Assembly (NCBI RefSeq): GCF_900110245.1
Contig: NZ_FOCZ01000007.1
Location: forward strand, 1-64,000
Origin: Niastella yeongjuensis
GTDB lineage: Bacteria > Bacteroidota > Bacteroidia > Chitinophagales > Chitinophagaceae
Reading direction: 5' to 3'
Length of the DNA: 64,000 nucleotides
The notes under the pieces were generated by a model that saw nothing but the letters and a program-made list of their open reading frames with translations, ran no database searches and had not been told where the DNA came from. This document shows positions 44,687-53,053 of this stretch, piece by piece (positions within the stretch are counted from its first letter, which is position 1; every line of letters begins with the position of its first letter). The translations under genes and the position numbers were made by a program.

Positions 44687-45553
44687 ATGAGTTTTACAAT
44701 CAATTATCGCAACATTAAAGTAAATGAACTAAACATCTTTTATCGCGAGGCAGGTGTGCCCGGTGCACCGATAGTATTGTTGTTACATGGTTATCCCACT
44801 TCTTCGCACATGTTCCGGAACCTGATCCCGATCCTGAGCGAACAGTATCATGTGATAGCGCCCGATCTGCCCGGTTTTGGTTATTCAGATAAACCATCAC
44901 TCAAGGCGTTTGCTTATACGTTCGATAACCTCGCCAGCCACATCCAGGGGTTTATTGACCAATTGGGCTTGCAACGGTTTGCGCTGTATGTATTCGATTA
45001 TGGGGCGCCGGTAGGTTATCGCCTCGCGGTGGCCAATCCCGAAAAGATCACTGGTATTATTTCTCAAAACGGCAATGCTTACATAGAAGGATTAAGCGAA
45101 GGCTGGAACCCCATTCAAAAATACTGGCAGCAACCCACCCTCGAAAACCGGAATGCATTGAAAATGATGACCACGCTTGACCTAACAAAATTTCAGTATT
45201 TTACGGGTGTGGAGGATGAATCACTGATTGCACCCGAGTCATATACCCTCGATCAATACTTCCTCGATCAGGAAGGCAATGTAGAAATTCAGCTGGACCT
45301 GTTTAAAGACTACGCCAATAACGTGGCCCTGTATCCCACATTTCAAAATTATTTCCGGGAAAAGCAACCGGCATTTCTGGCTGCCTGGGGCAATAAAGAT
45401 CCTTTCTTTTTACCAGCCGGCGCCGAAGCCTATAAAAAAGACATCCATAACGCTACCATAAAATTCTACAATACCGGACACTTTGCGCTGGAAACACATG
45501 CGCCCGAAATTGGTGCAGACATAATCAACTTCCTGGCAAAACTGCCCCGTTAA
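44687..45553 (+). CDS. alpha/beta hydrolase (epoxide hydrolase/haloalkane dehalogenase-like)
   Basis: A 288-residue hydrolase with the oxyanion motif LLLHGYPTSSHMFRN and an Asp nucleophile in VFDYGAPVGYRLAV, as in epoxide hydrolases and dehalogenases. The later Asp and His (NKDPFF and TGHFALETH) complete the triad. The ATG giving MSFTINYRN is preferred; the open frame begins 14 codons upstream inside operator 3. An SDR follows by 34 bp. Regulated by the TetR operators. Confidence 0.9.
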   Translation: MSFTINYRNIKVNELNIFYREAGVPGAPIVLLLHGYPTSSHMFRNLIPILSEQYHVIAPDLPGFGYSDKPSLKAFAYTFDNLASHIQGFIDQLGLQRFALYVFDYGAPVGYRLAVANPEKITGIISQNGNAYIEGLSEGWNPIQKYWQQPTLENRNALKMMTTLDLTKFQYFTGVEDESLIAPESYTLDQYFLDQEGNVEIQLDLFKDYANNVALYPTFQNYFREKQPAFLAAWGNKDPFFLPAGAEAYKKDIHNATIKFYNTGHFALETHAPEIGADIINFLAKLPR

Positions 45554-45587
45554 CAAACGCATTCATTCAAGTGTAAAGACATTACTT

Positions 45588-46358
45588 ATGGAAACAAAAG
45601 TTGCAATAGTAACCGGGGCAAGCGCCGGCATTGGCCGGGCTACCGCTGTAAAACTGGCTAAGGATTTCAACCGGGTGGTATTGGTAGGCAGACGGGCAGA
45701 GGAATTGGAAAATACCGCCGAAAGTATCAGGGCAATGGGGGCGGAACCGCTCATTATTGTCGCAGACCTTAGGCAGGCAGCCGCGGCAGACCAGGTGATC
45801 AGTGAAACCAATAATAGGTTCGGTCGCATCGATGCGTTGTGTAATATCGCCGGTGCTGTGCCGCAGATCAACCTGTTTGAAATGACCGATGAACAATGGA
45901 ACGATGGCGCGGAAGGTAAACTGCATGGCGCCAGAAGGCTAACTATCAAAGCCTGGCCAATGCTGAAAGCGGCTAAAGGATCGGTTGTTTTTATGTCTGG
46001 TAGTTCAGCAGAAGCGCCCAAACCCGGCTTTGCCGCTGTTGCAACACTTAATGCGGCCATCTGCGCCCTTGCTAAAGCTTTTGCCGAACAGGGGCTGCTG
46101 GATGGTGTTCAGGTGAATAGTCTGTTACCCGGTCCCGTTATGAGCAACCGCCGCATGCAGTTTCTTACAAAATGGGCGACAGCCAATAATCTTTCTATAG
46201 CAGCAGCGCAGACAAAATTCCTGGCAGAAGCACACCTGGAGCGCTATGGCGAACCGGAAGACATTGCCGAACTGATCGCCTTTATGGTATCGCCCGGGGC
46301 CAAATGGCTCATGGGTACTGCTATCCGGATGGATGGCGGCGAAATAAAATCAATATAA
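45588..46358 (+). CDS. SDR family oxidoreductase
   Basis: A 256-residue NAD(P)-dependent short-chain dehydrogenase. TGASAGIGRA is the cofactor motif; NIAGAVPQ replaces the usual NNAG. SSAEAPKPGFAAVATLNAAI lies where YxxxK is expected, and no Tyr-x3-Lys is seen there, so the catalytic set may be incomplete. PGPVMSNRR and an end segment AIRMDGGEIKSI fit the family. It lies 34 bp after the hydrolase gene. Confidence 0.85.
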   Translation: METKVAIVTGASAGIGRATAVKLAKDFNRVVLVGRRAEELENTAESIRAMGAEPLIIVADLRQAAAADQVISETNNRFGRIDALCNIAGAVPQINLFEMTDEQWNDGAEGKLHGARRLTIKAWPMLKAAKGSVVFMSGSSAEAPKPGFAAVATLNAAICALAKAFAEQGLLDGVQVNSLLPGPVMSNRRMQFLTKWATANNLSIAAAQTKFLAEAHLERYGEPEDIAELIAFMVSPGAKWLMGTAIRMDGGEIKSI

Positions 46359-46410
46359 ACTAGTTGGCTTGCAATCGTTAAATCTCAATGGGAAATGGTA
46401 TTTTCATAAC

Positions 46411-47763
46411 ATGAAATACCTTCTTGCAACGATTGCCAGCTTACTGCTTATTTCTGCCTGCCTGTTTTCTCAATCTACTGCCAACAGCAATAGTAGTTAC
46501 ACGCCCACGCAGCAAAACCTGCAGGCCCGGCAACAATTCCAGGTCGATAAATTCGGGATGTTTATTCATTGGGGTTTATCCAGCACACTCGCCGATGGCG
46601 AATGGGTAATGAATAACCGGAACATAAAGGTGGTTGATTATACCCGCCTGCTGCATGCGTTCAACCCCGTTGATTTCAATGCAGCGCAATGGGTAGCTAC
46701 GGCCAAAAACGCGGGTATGAAATACATTGTTTTCATTACCCGCCACCACGATGGATTCTCCAACTGGGACACAAAATATTCCGACTGGAAAATAACCAAT
46801 ACAACCTATGGTAAAGATGTATTGAAAATGTTGTCGGAAGAATGCCGCAAACAAGGCATAAAACTCGGACTGTATTATTCCCTGCTCGACTGGTACCGCA
46901 CCGATTATCCCTGGGAAACCGGTCGTACGGGAAAGGGTACGGGCAGAACCGGTAAAGGCGATTACGCCTCGTACCTGCAGTTCATGAAGAACCAGTTAAC
47001 CGAATTGTTGACGAACTACGGTGATATCATGTGTATCTGGTTCGATGGGCATTGGGACCAGACCAATCCCGAAGGCCAGGCCGATCGTTCTTCGCGCATC
47101 GACTGGAAGTATAACGAGATCTATGAGCTCATTCATAAATTGCAACCGCAATGTATGATCGGCAACAACCATCATATGACGCCATTTGCGGGCGAAGATT
47201 TTCAAATGTTCGAACGGGACCTGCCGGGTGAGAACAGGTCGGGATTGAGCTTTCAAAAGCCATCAGACGCATTGCCATTAGAAACCTGCGAAACCACCAA
47301 TGGCGCCTGGGGATATAACATCACCGATCGTAATTATAAATCGGTGAACCAGGTGGTGCGTTTACTGGTGGGTGCTGCCGGTCGGGATGCCAACCTGTTG
47401 TTGAATGTAGGGCCGATGCCTACAGGTGTAATACAATCGGAGTTTACCGATACGCTGGCCGGAGCAGGCAAGTGGCTGCAACAATATGGCGAAAGCGTAT
47501 ATGGAACCCGTGGTGGTCCGCTTAAACCGCAGGATTGGGGCGTAACCACGCAAAAAGGCAAGTTCATTTATTTGCACGTTTTCAAAGCACCTGATGCCGA
47601 CGTTATTCTGTTACCCGACGGCAAGATGAAAATTAAACAGGTAAAACTATTGGGTACGGGTACACCGGTTAAATACACAAAAATGAAAAATGGCGTAGCA
47701 GTTTCTACGGAGGGGCTGGCGATTGCAGAACCGGATACGATTATTGTGATTGAGCTGATGTAA
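46411..47763 (+). CDS. GH29 alpha-L-fucosidase
   Basis: A 450-residue exported glycoside hydrolase. A signal peptide (LATIASLLLISACLFSQS; possible lipobox SAC) precedes the TIM barrel. FGMFIHWGLSS opens the barrel, ITRHHDGFSNWDTKYSDW is the conserved GH29 block, and CIWFDGHWD carries the Asp nucleophile. A C-terminal beta domain follows. It would release fucose from host or plant glycans. The ATG at 46411 fits the signal peptide; an in-frame ATG 14 codons earlier does not. It lies 52 bp after the SDR and may or may not share its promoter. Confidence 0.93.
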   Translation: MKYLLATIASLLLISACLFSQSTANSNSSYTPTQQNLQARQQFQVDKFGMFIHWGLSSTLADGEWVMNNRNIKVVDYTRLLHAFNPVDFNAAQWVATAKNAGMKYIVFITRHHDGFSNWDTKYSDWKITNTTYGKDVLKMLSEECRKQGIKLGLYYSLLDWYRTDYPWETGRTGKGTGRTGKGDYASYLQFMKNQLTELLTNYGDIMCIWFDGHWDQTNPEGQADRSSRIDWKYNEIYELIHKLQPQCMIGNNHHMTPFAGEDFQMFERDLPGENRSGLSFQKPSDALPLETCETTNGAWGYNITDRNYKSVNQVVRLLVGAAGRDANLLLNVGPMPTGVIQSEFTDTLAGAGKWLQQYGESVYGTRGGPLKPQDWGVTTQKGKFIYLHVFKAPDADVILLPDGKMKIKQVKLLGTGTPVKYTKMKNGVAVSTEGLAIAEPDTIIVIELM

Positions 47764-47764
47764 T

Positions 47765-47850
47765 AAGGGCAGAAGGCAGAGGGCAGAGGGCTGAAAGAAA
47801 TACACCCCTGCACGGCCCCCGGCCGCCTCCCGGCCTTCTGCCAGATGGGA
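47765..47850. repeat. heptamer repeat block 7
   Basis: GGGCAGAAGGCAGAGGGCAG then GAAATACA, with an inverted GGCCTTCTGCC to the right between convergent genes. Confidence 0.75.
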
Positions 47851-47858
47851 GGCCTGCG

Positions 47859-48677
47859 TTATTCCATAGCTAATACCTTCCCGCCACCAACATACTTGAC
47901 CATTTCAACTTCCCCGCGTTCCATAGATCCATAGGCAATGCCAATGGCCAGTAAACAACTGTAGTTGTTAATTTCTGTGGAACCTATTACTTCGGCTGGT
48001 GATGCGTTGAAACTGCAGGTAAGTGTAACGGCCTGGCTTTTAGGGGTTATATTGAACCAGCCGGTTTGTTCAATTACCCGATAACCAGGTGTTAGCGGGT
48101 AACCAGCTTTAGTCTTATATCCCCTGGCGCCGTAAAATACATCTTCAACAACACCCAGGATTGAGATAAATTTATACCAGGTGAATTGCTCTTGCGGAAA
48201 GAAATTGGCCCCTGGTATAAGTTCAGGGATAGTAACCGTGGCCGATAGCTTTTCTTTCGACAACGTATAGCTAATTGGGTTAGTAATAATGTTGGTAAAT
48301 GGAGTGCGCCGGTTGAGATTAAAACCCGTCAGCAATCCGGGATTTTTTGTAAGTTCAATGTTTCGTTCCCCGTGCTCGCTCACGGTATCCAGCACCTGGA
48401 TGGGGATGAATAGTGAGGTCAGCGGCCCGGCTAAATTATAATCGCCCACATATTTCATCGGCCTAAGGATTTGCATTACCAGGCTGGCTATGTGCGCTCT
48501 TCCGCCAAATTCGCTGTTGTTTCGGCGGGTAGTTTCAAATGACGCCCTGTTTTTTACCATCTTTTTGGTGGGGCCGCCTTTTCTACGAACAATCGGTTCA
48601 TCGAAGCCCCTCATGTTGTAAATGGAGATCTTACCTACAGATCCGGTAAGGTCAAATGGTTTTTTCATTCGTCCCAT
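47859..48677 (-). CDS. hypothetical protein
   Basis: A 272-residue cytoplasmic protein. The N-terminal part is basic, with IVRRKGGPTKKMVKNRASFETTRRN, and is followed by beta-rich sequence. It resembles a Bacteroidota hypothetical family with the pattern GxVGKISIYNMRG at the start, but I cannot name a function. The ATG at 48677 gives MGRMKKPF; codon 4 is an alternative. Confidence 0.7.
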   Translation of the reverse strand: MGRMKKPFDLTGSVGKISIYNMRGFDEPIVRRKGGPTKKMVKNRASFETTRRNNSEFGGRAHIASLVMQILRPMKYVGDYNLAGPLTSLFIPIQVLDTVSEHGERNIELTKNPGLLTGFNLNRRTPFTNIITNPISYTLSKEKLSATVTIPELIPGANFFPQEQFTWYKFISILGVVEDVFYGARGYKTKAGYPLTPGYRVIEQTGWFNITPKSQAVTLTCSFNASPAEVIGSTEINNYSCLLAIGIAYGSMERGEVEMVKYVGGGKVLAME

Positions 48678-48902
48678 GATAATTGGTTTAATGATTAATT
48701 AATACATGTAATTTACAAAAAATATGTAACAGCGCATTCGCGTTAAGGTTATATATTTTCGGAATTTTCACGCGTCTTGTGTTCTCCTTGCTTTATCCAC
48801 GTTTTCCTTATGTTTTTGCCTGTGCGGCCTTATTCCAGGCTCAGGTCAGCCTTATATCAGATTTACTACTATCACCCTATTGACGCCCAGTTATTTAGCT
48901 GT

Positions 48903-48984
48903 TGTTCCGTACATGTCTCGTCTCTTTATAGGAACGAGACATATACGAGACATGTACGGAACATATACGGCACATATACGAGAG
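48903..48984. repeat. 19-bp inverted repeat plus 11-bp tandem repeats
   Basis: TGTTCCGTACATGTCTCGT (48903-48921) has its exact reverse complement at 48945-48963, with a 23-bp spacer. The right side consists of four and a half 11-bp units: ACGAGACATAT, ACGAGACATGT, ACGGAACATAT, ACGGCACATAT, ACGAGAG (48934-48984). The left arm is two such units inverted. It lies between divergent genes. Confidence 0.9.
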
Positions 48985-49089
48985 TTTGATAAAGCTGAAG
49001 TGAATGTAACTTATAGCTGAGGTAGCCTTTGTTTGAGGGAAACATGGTATAACAGTAAGGATGAACAGGAAAAAAGTCGGCGGTTGGGC

Positions 49090-49103
49090 GTTACAGCTGT
49101 AAC
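49090..49103. promoter_or_regulatory. 14-bp perfect palindrome
   Basis: GTTACAGCTGTAAC is a perfect palindrome 165 bp upstream of the lipoprotein gene. A protein-binding site is possible. Confidence 0.4.
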
Positions 49104-49267
49104 AAATTAATTGAATTGGCTACTTATAATCCGATTAAAAAAAGGATATCAAAAGCCGCAAATACTAAGGTAAGTAGGTATTTATCAATCAGATAATATT
49201 GCTTTATTATCAAATACATTTTATTTGCATGCTTTTCCAACTTGGATTATTTAAACTATTTTAATTT

Positions 49268-49822
49268 ATGAAAAAAGTAATTCTCCTAGGTACTATTGCT
49301 TCCGTTCTTGTTTTAGCAGCTTGTAAAGGCGGCGCCAAAAAAGAAGAAACCGGCGAAAACGCTGCCACTGCTTCTTCGTCTCCTGCTTCCAGTGAAGAAG
49401 CCAAACCGGCTGCCAACCAGCCCAAAGAATATAATGTGGCCTTCACCCCCGATTCTGCCATTTTAGGCAAAAAGAAAGAAGCTCTTGTTAAGCTCACCGG
49501 CGCTACCGCCATGGCCATGACCGACCCCGATGGTAAAGACAATGGCATTGAACTGGTGATAAAAATACAGGGTACCAATAAACAAACTATCAAAGATGGT
49601 TCCGGTTTTTCAGTTTCTTATGCTGACAGCCGCCTGCAATTAGACAACGGCACCAACGTTGTTGCCAAAACTGGTACCGATTACGTGCGTGCACAACCTG
49701 AAGCTACCGGCAAAGAAGAAAGCTGGACGTATGTAATTCCTGCCGGCGCCAAACCTACAGCCCTGAATCTGTTTTACGATGATACCCGCGTTTCTGTTGG
49801 TGTTGCTTTGAGTGAGAAGTAA
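49268..49822 (+). CDS. lipoprotein of unknown function
   Basis: A 184-residue protein with a lipobox (LVLAAC) at residues about 14-19, an Ala/Ser/Glu/Lys-rich linker to about 50, and a beta-rich domain (EYNVAFTPDSAIL, ELVIKIQGTNKQT, YDDTRVSVGVALS). I do not recognise the family. It is likely anchored to the outer or inner membrane. Single gene. Confidence 0.8.
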   Translation: MKKVILLGTIASVLVLAACKGGAKKEETGENAATASSSPASSEEAKPAANQPKEYNVAFTPDSAILGKKKEALVKLTGATAMAMTDPDGKDNGIELVIKIQGTNKQTIKDGSGFSVSYADSRLQLDNGTNVVAKTGTDYVRAQPEATGKEESWTYVIPAGAKPTALNLFYDDTRVSVGVALSEK

Positions 49823-49825
49823 AAG

Positions 49826-50175
49826 AAGGGCAGAAGGCAGAGGGCAGAGGGCAGAGAGAAATACAAAAGGCAGTAGGCAGTGGGCAGTAGGCTGTGGAGG
49901 AAAACCAAAGGCAATGGTCAATAGGCAATCGGCCTCGTCGTCGCCCTCGTACGCTAACGTTTTTTAACCTTTAGGCCTAAGCTCTTTTGTAAAACATGCT
50001 TAAGCTACAGGCACACACGCTTGTAGCTTTTTTCATGTACTGTGGTTTTAAGGTTGGTCTACTGCCTATTGCCTACTGCCCACTGCCTACTGCCTTTTTC
50101 TCTGCCCTCTGCCTTCTGCCATTTGCCTTATGCCCTTTGCCTTCTGCCCTTTTTGCCTTCTGCCCATTTTCCCCT
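49826..50175. repeat. heptamer repeat block 8
   Basis: GGGCAGAAGGCAG units, GAAATACA, GGCAGTAGGCAGTGGGCAG, then about 100 bp of other sequence, then inverted CTGCCTATTGCCTACTGCC and CTGCCCTCTGCCTTCTGCC units. It fills the gap before the HipA-like gene. Confidence 0.88.
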
Positions 50176-50194
50176 AATTTTAGCCCCATTTTTT

Positions 50195-50989
50195 ATGTCA
50201 CAACAACCAGAAATAAGAACAGTGAACGTAACCCGTTACGTTACGCCCTTGCGCGAGGGTGGTTCGCTGCCTGCCATTGCAGAAGCTGATGATGGTTTTA
50301 TGTATGTGCTCAAGTTTAGGGGCGCAGGGCAGGGGATAAAAGCGCTGATCGCGGAACTGATAGGCGGTGAAGTGGCCCGGGCACTGAGTTTAAAAATACC
50401 CGAACTGGTATTCGCCAATTTAGATACTGCTTTTGGTAGAACCGAACCCGATGAGGAGATCCAGGACCTGCTGAAAGCAAGTGTTGGGTTGAACCTGGCC
50501 CTGCACTATTTATCGGGCGCCATCACCTATGACCCGGCTGTAGTAAAGATCGATGCCCTGCTGGCCTCCCGGATCGTATGGCTCGATTGTTTGCTGATGA
50601 ATGTGGACCGTACGGCCCGCAATACCAATATGCTTATCTGGCACAAAGAGCTGTGGTTGATTGACCATGGGGCTACTTTATATTTCCACCATAACTGGCC
50701 AAACTGGAAAGAGCAGGCACAAAAACCATTTGTGCAGGTAAAAGACCATGTTTTACTGCCGCAGGCTTCACAACTCACCGAAGTAGATGCCGAATTCAGG
50801 GCGGTGCTTACACCGGAACGCATCCGCGCAATTGTTGAGCTGGTGCCCGATGAATGGCTGGCAACCGATCTTGCTGAAGCCTCTGTTGCTGAACGCCGCC
50901 AGGTGTACGCAGATTTTTTAATAACCCGAATTGCATCGTCACACATTTTTGTAAAAGAAGCCCAACATGCAGGAAAAATACTTATTTGA
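50195..50989 (+). CDS. HipA-like kinase (HipA_2 type)
   Basis: A 264-residue protein resembling the catalytic half of HipA kinases. KFRGAGQGIKALIAELIGGEVARAL holds the N-lobe helix region, RIVWLDCLLMNVDRTARNTNML has the D-x3-N pattern of the catalytic loop (NVDRTARNTN), and WLIDHGATL supplies a DFG-like Asp. It overlaps a DUF3037 gene by 23 bp. HipA_2/DUF3037 pairs recur in bacteria; function unknown. The start is the ATG giving MSQQPEIR. Confidence 0.85.
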   Translation: MSQQPEIRTVNVTRYVTPLREGGSLPAIAEADDGFMYVLKFRGAGQGIKALIAELIGGEVARALSLKIPELVFANLDTAFGRTEPDEEIQDLLKASVGLNLALHYLSGAITYDPAVVKIDALLASRIVWLDCLLMNVDRTARNTNMLIWHKELWLIDHGATLYFHHNWPNWKEQAQKPFVQVKDHVLLPQASQLTEVDAEFRAVLTPERIRAIVELVPDEWLATDLAEASVAERRQVYADFLITRIASSHIFVKEAQHAGKILI

Positions 50990-51350
50990 ATATGCCATCA
51001 TCCGTTTGGTGCCCAGGGTAGAACGGGAAGAATTCTGCAATGTGGGCATTATTTTGTTCAGCAAAGAGCGAAAGTTTTTGCAGGCTATGCATACCGTGAA
51101 CGAAAACAAGGTAAAAGCACTGGATGAAAAAGCAGACATTCCCGAGGTGCTGGCCTACCTGCAGGCATTTGAAAAGATCTGCCAGGGTGCAAAAGACGGC
51201 GGCCCTATTGCCCAGTTGGATATGCCCTCGCGTTTTCGGTGGTTAACCGCCCAACGCAGCACCATTTTGCAGACCTCGCGCGTGCATCCGGGCTTTTGCC
51301 AAAATCCGCAGGAAGCATTGGTACGGCTTCACCAGCAATTGGTTTTATAA
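50967..51350 (+). CDS. DUF3037 protein
   Basis: A 127-residue protein with the family opening YLFEYAIIRLVPRVEREEFCNVGIILFSKE and the end MPSRFRWLTAQRSTILQTSRVHPGFCQ. It overlaps the HipA-like gene by 23 bp, implying translational coupling. The pair may act as a kinase and partner or as a toxin-antitoxin-like module; this is inferred from gene order only. Confidence 0.88.
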   Translation: MQEKYLFEYAIIRLVPRVEREEFCNVGIILFSKERKFLQAMHTVNENKVKALDEKADIPEVLAYLQAFEKICQGAKDGGPIAQLDMPSRFRWLTAQRSTILQTSRVHPGFCQNPQEALVRLHQQLVL

Positions 51351-51592
51351 CTGGTTCAAAGCGAACAATTCTTTAGCGAAAATTCCGTTTATAAGGGGTC
51401 CAGTTAGAAAATATCCAATATCTGTCATGGCATAGAGTTTGCTCATCTTCGATGACTCTGATTTTATGCTGTAAAAACCGATCGCATATGAATTTTTTGC
51501 GTCCGTCTCATGAACCCGCCTGCACTACTAAAAGTGCAATCTCTCCTGTCAGTTATTTGTGTTTTTTTGACCGCCGGCTACCAACATTTTTA

Positions 51593-51604
51593 TGACAATT
51601 GTCA
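51593..51604. promoter_or_regulatory. 12-bp palindrome, candidate operator
   Basis: TGACAATTGTCA, 70 bp upstream of the desaturase -7 element. A repressor or activator site is possible. Confidence 0.4.
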
Positions 51605-51673
51605 ACCGGAGAAATGAGAATTATCAATTTGAAATCATTGTATTAAATGGGGGTTCTTTAACATTTCTTTCCA

Positions 51674-51681
51674 TACCTTTG
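51674..51681 (+). promoter_or_regulatory. -7 promoter element (TACCTTTG) of desaturase
   Basis: TACCTTTG fits TAnnTTTG. The -33 box is weak (TTCTTTA). Confidence 0.55.
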
Positions 51682-51792
51682 CGACGCTAAAAAAACCTGA
51701 CGTATCTTCCCCCAAACGGCAAATAAAGCGCTCCTGAGTGTAGCATTTTATTAGAGTTAAAAAGTTGATACTAAAACAATTTTCGCATTATT

Positions 51793-52869
51793 ATGCCTAA
51801 AGTAACCTTTAATAATAAAGACAAGAGCTTTTTCAATACACTAAAGTCGTCCGTTGATCAATATTTTGCTACGCATAATATCAAGAGAACCGGCAACTGG
51901 GCCCTGTATAGCAAAACTGCTATTCTGGCTCCGCTGGCGATCCTGATCTACGCATTCCTGCTGTTTTTATCCATGCCGGTTATTGTGTCCATTGCCCTTT
52001 GTTGTATCCTGGGTTTTGTACTGGCCAGTATCGGATTTAATGTAATGCACGATGCCTGTCACGGCAGTTATTCAAGCAAAGGCTGGGTAAATGAAACCAT
52101 GGCCCTTAGTTCGAACCTGCTGGGCGGTAACACGTACATCTGGAAATTCAAACACAATATCGTTCACCACACCTATACCAACATCGATGGGGTTGATGAT
52201 GACATCGCACTCAGCCCGCTGATGCGTCAGTGCGAAACCCAAAAATGGTTACCGCCACACCGGTTCCAGCATTATTATGGTTTTGTATTGTATGCGTTCA
52301 CTTCACTGGCCTGGTTCTTTGTGATGGACTTTACAAAATATTTCAACCAGAAAGTACACACGACACCCATGACCAAAATGGATACCAAAGAACACGTGAT
52401 TTTCTGGTTGAGCAAGTTCCTGTATGCTGCATTGTTTGTGGTTATTCCTATTCTGCAATTAGGCTGGTTGCCCTGGATGTTCGGCTTTATAGCCCTGAAC
52501 CTGACGCTGGGTTTAACCCTGGCCGTGGTATTTCAGCTGGCACACGTGGTTGAAGACACCGATTTCGTACATGCCGACCAGGTGGAACCTATGAAAATTG
52601 AAAACGAGTGGGCTATTCACCAGGTAAGAACTACCGCTAACTTTGCTCCCCGTAATAAATTTATTTCCTGGTATGTGGGTGGATTGAACTATCAGGTAGA
52701 ACACCACCTGTTCCCCCGTATCAGTCACATACACTATCCTGCTATCAACCGCATTGTAAAACAAACCTGTGCGCAATTCAACATTGCTTACAACGAGTTT
52801 CCTACCATGCAGCAGGCCATAGCATCGCACTATCGCATGATCCGTGAATTGGGTAAAAAACCAGCTTAG
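51793..52869 (+). CDS. membrane fatty acid desaturase (acyl-CoA/acyl-lipid type)
   Basis: A 358-residue integral membrane di-iron enzyme. The three His boxes are HDACH at 86-90, HNIVHH at 121-126 and QVEHH near 308-312. Two hydrophobic helix pairs (about 42-80 and 160-240) anchor it. It resembles the linoleoyl-CoA/delta-5-6-type desaturases without the cytochrome b5 domain. It introduces a double bond into membrane fatty acids, usually in response to cold. The ATG at 51793 gives MPKVTFNN. Confidence 0.93.
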   Translation: MPKVTFNNKDKSFFNTLKSSVDQYFATHNIKRTGNWALYSKTAILAPLAILIYAFLLFLSMPVIVSIALCCILGFVLASIGFNVMHDACHGSYSSKGWVNETMALSSNLLGGNTYIWKFKHNIVHHTYTNIDGVDDDIALSPLMRQCETQKWLPPHRFQHYYGFVLYAFTSLAWFFVMDFTKYFNQKVHTTPMTKMDTKEHVIFWLSKFLYAALFVVIPILQLGWLPWMFGFIALNLTLGLTLAVVFQLAHVVEDTDFVHADQVEPMKIENEWAIHQVRTTANFAPRNKFISWYVGGLNYQVEHHLFPRISHIHYPAINRIVKQTCAQFNIAYNEFPTMQQAIASHYRMIRELGKKPA

Positions 52870-52890
52870 TTCAACGTACAAATAATTGTG

Positions 52891-52920
52891 AAAGGGCCTT
52901 TACGGGCCCTTTTTTGTTTT
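52891..52920 (+). terminator. rho-independent terminator after desaturase
   Basis: AAAGGGCC/GGCCCTTT stem with a short loop, followed by TTTTTG. Confidence 0.88.
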
Positions 52921-53053
52921 ACGGTAACGGATGCCGTTTAACAGTAATATCTCCGTATTTACCTGATAGATATCAGCAGCACGTTCATTTCCTACGTGGT
53001 GTAAATAGCTTACAGTACTATTTACCACCATTGTTAATTCTTAAACCAAAATT

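Larger units (their letters stand above)
51351..51792. other. 442-bp upstream region of desaturase gene
   Basis: No gene seen. It holds a perfect 12-bp palindrome TGACAATTGTCA at 51593-51604 and a -7 element TACCTTTG at 51674-51681, giving a leader of about 105 bp. Confidence 0.6.

Noticed and set aside
48777-48989. 70-codon plus-strand frame over the 11-bp repeats
   Set aside because: The frame is carried by tandem repeats; no ribosome-binding site or family likeness.
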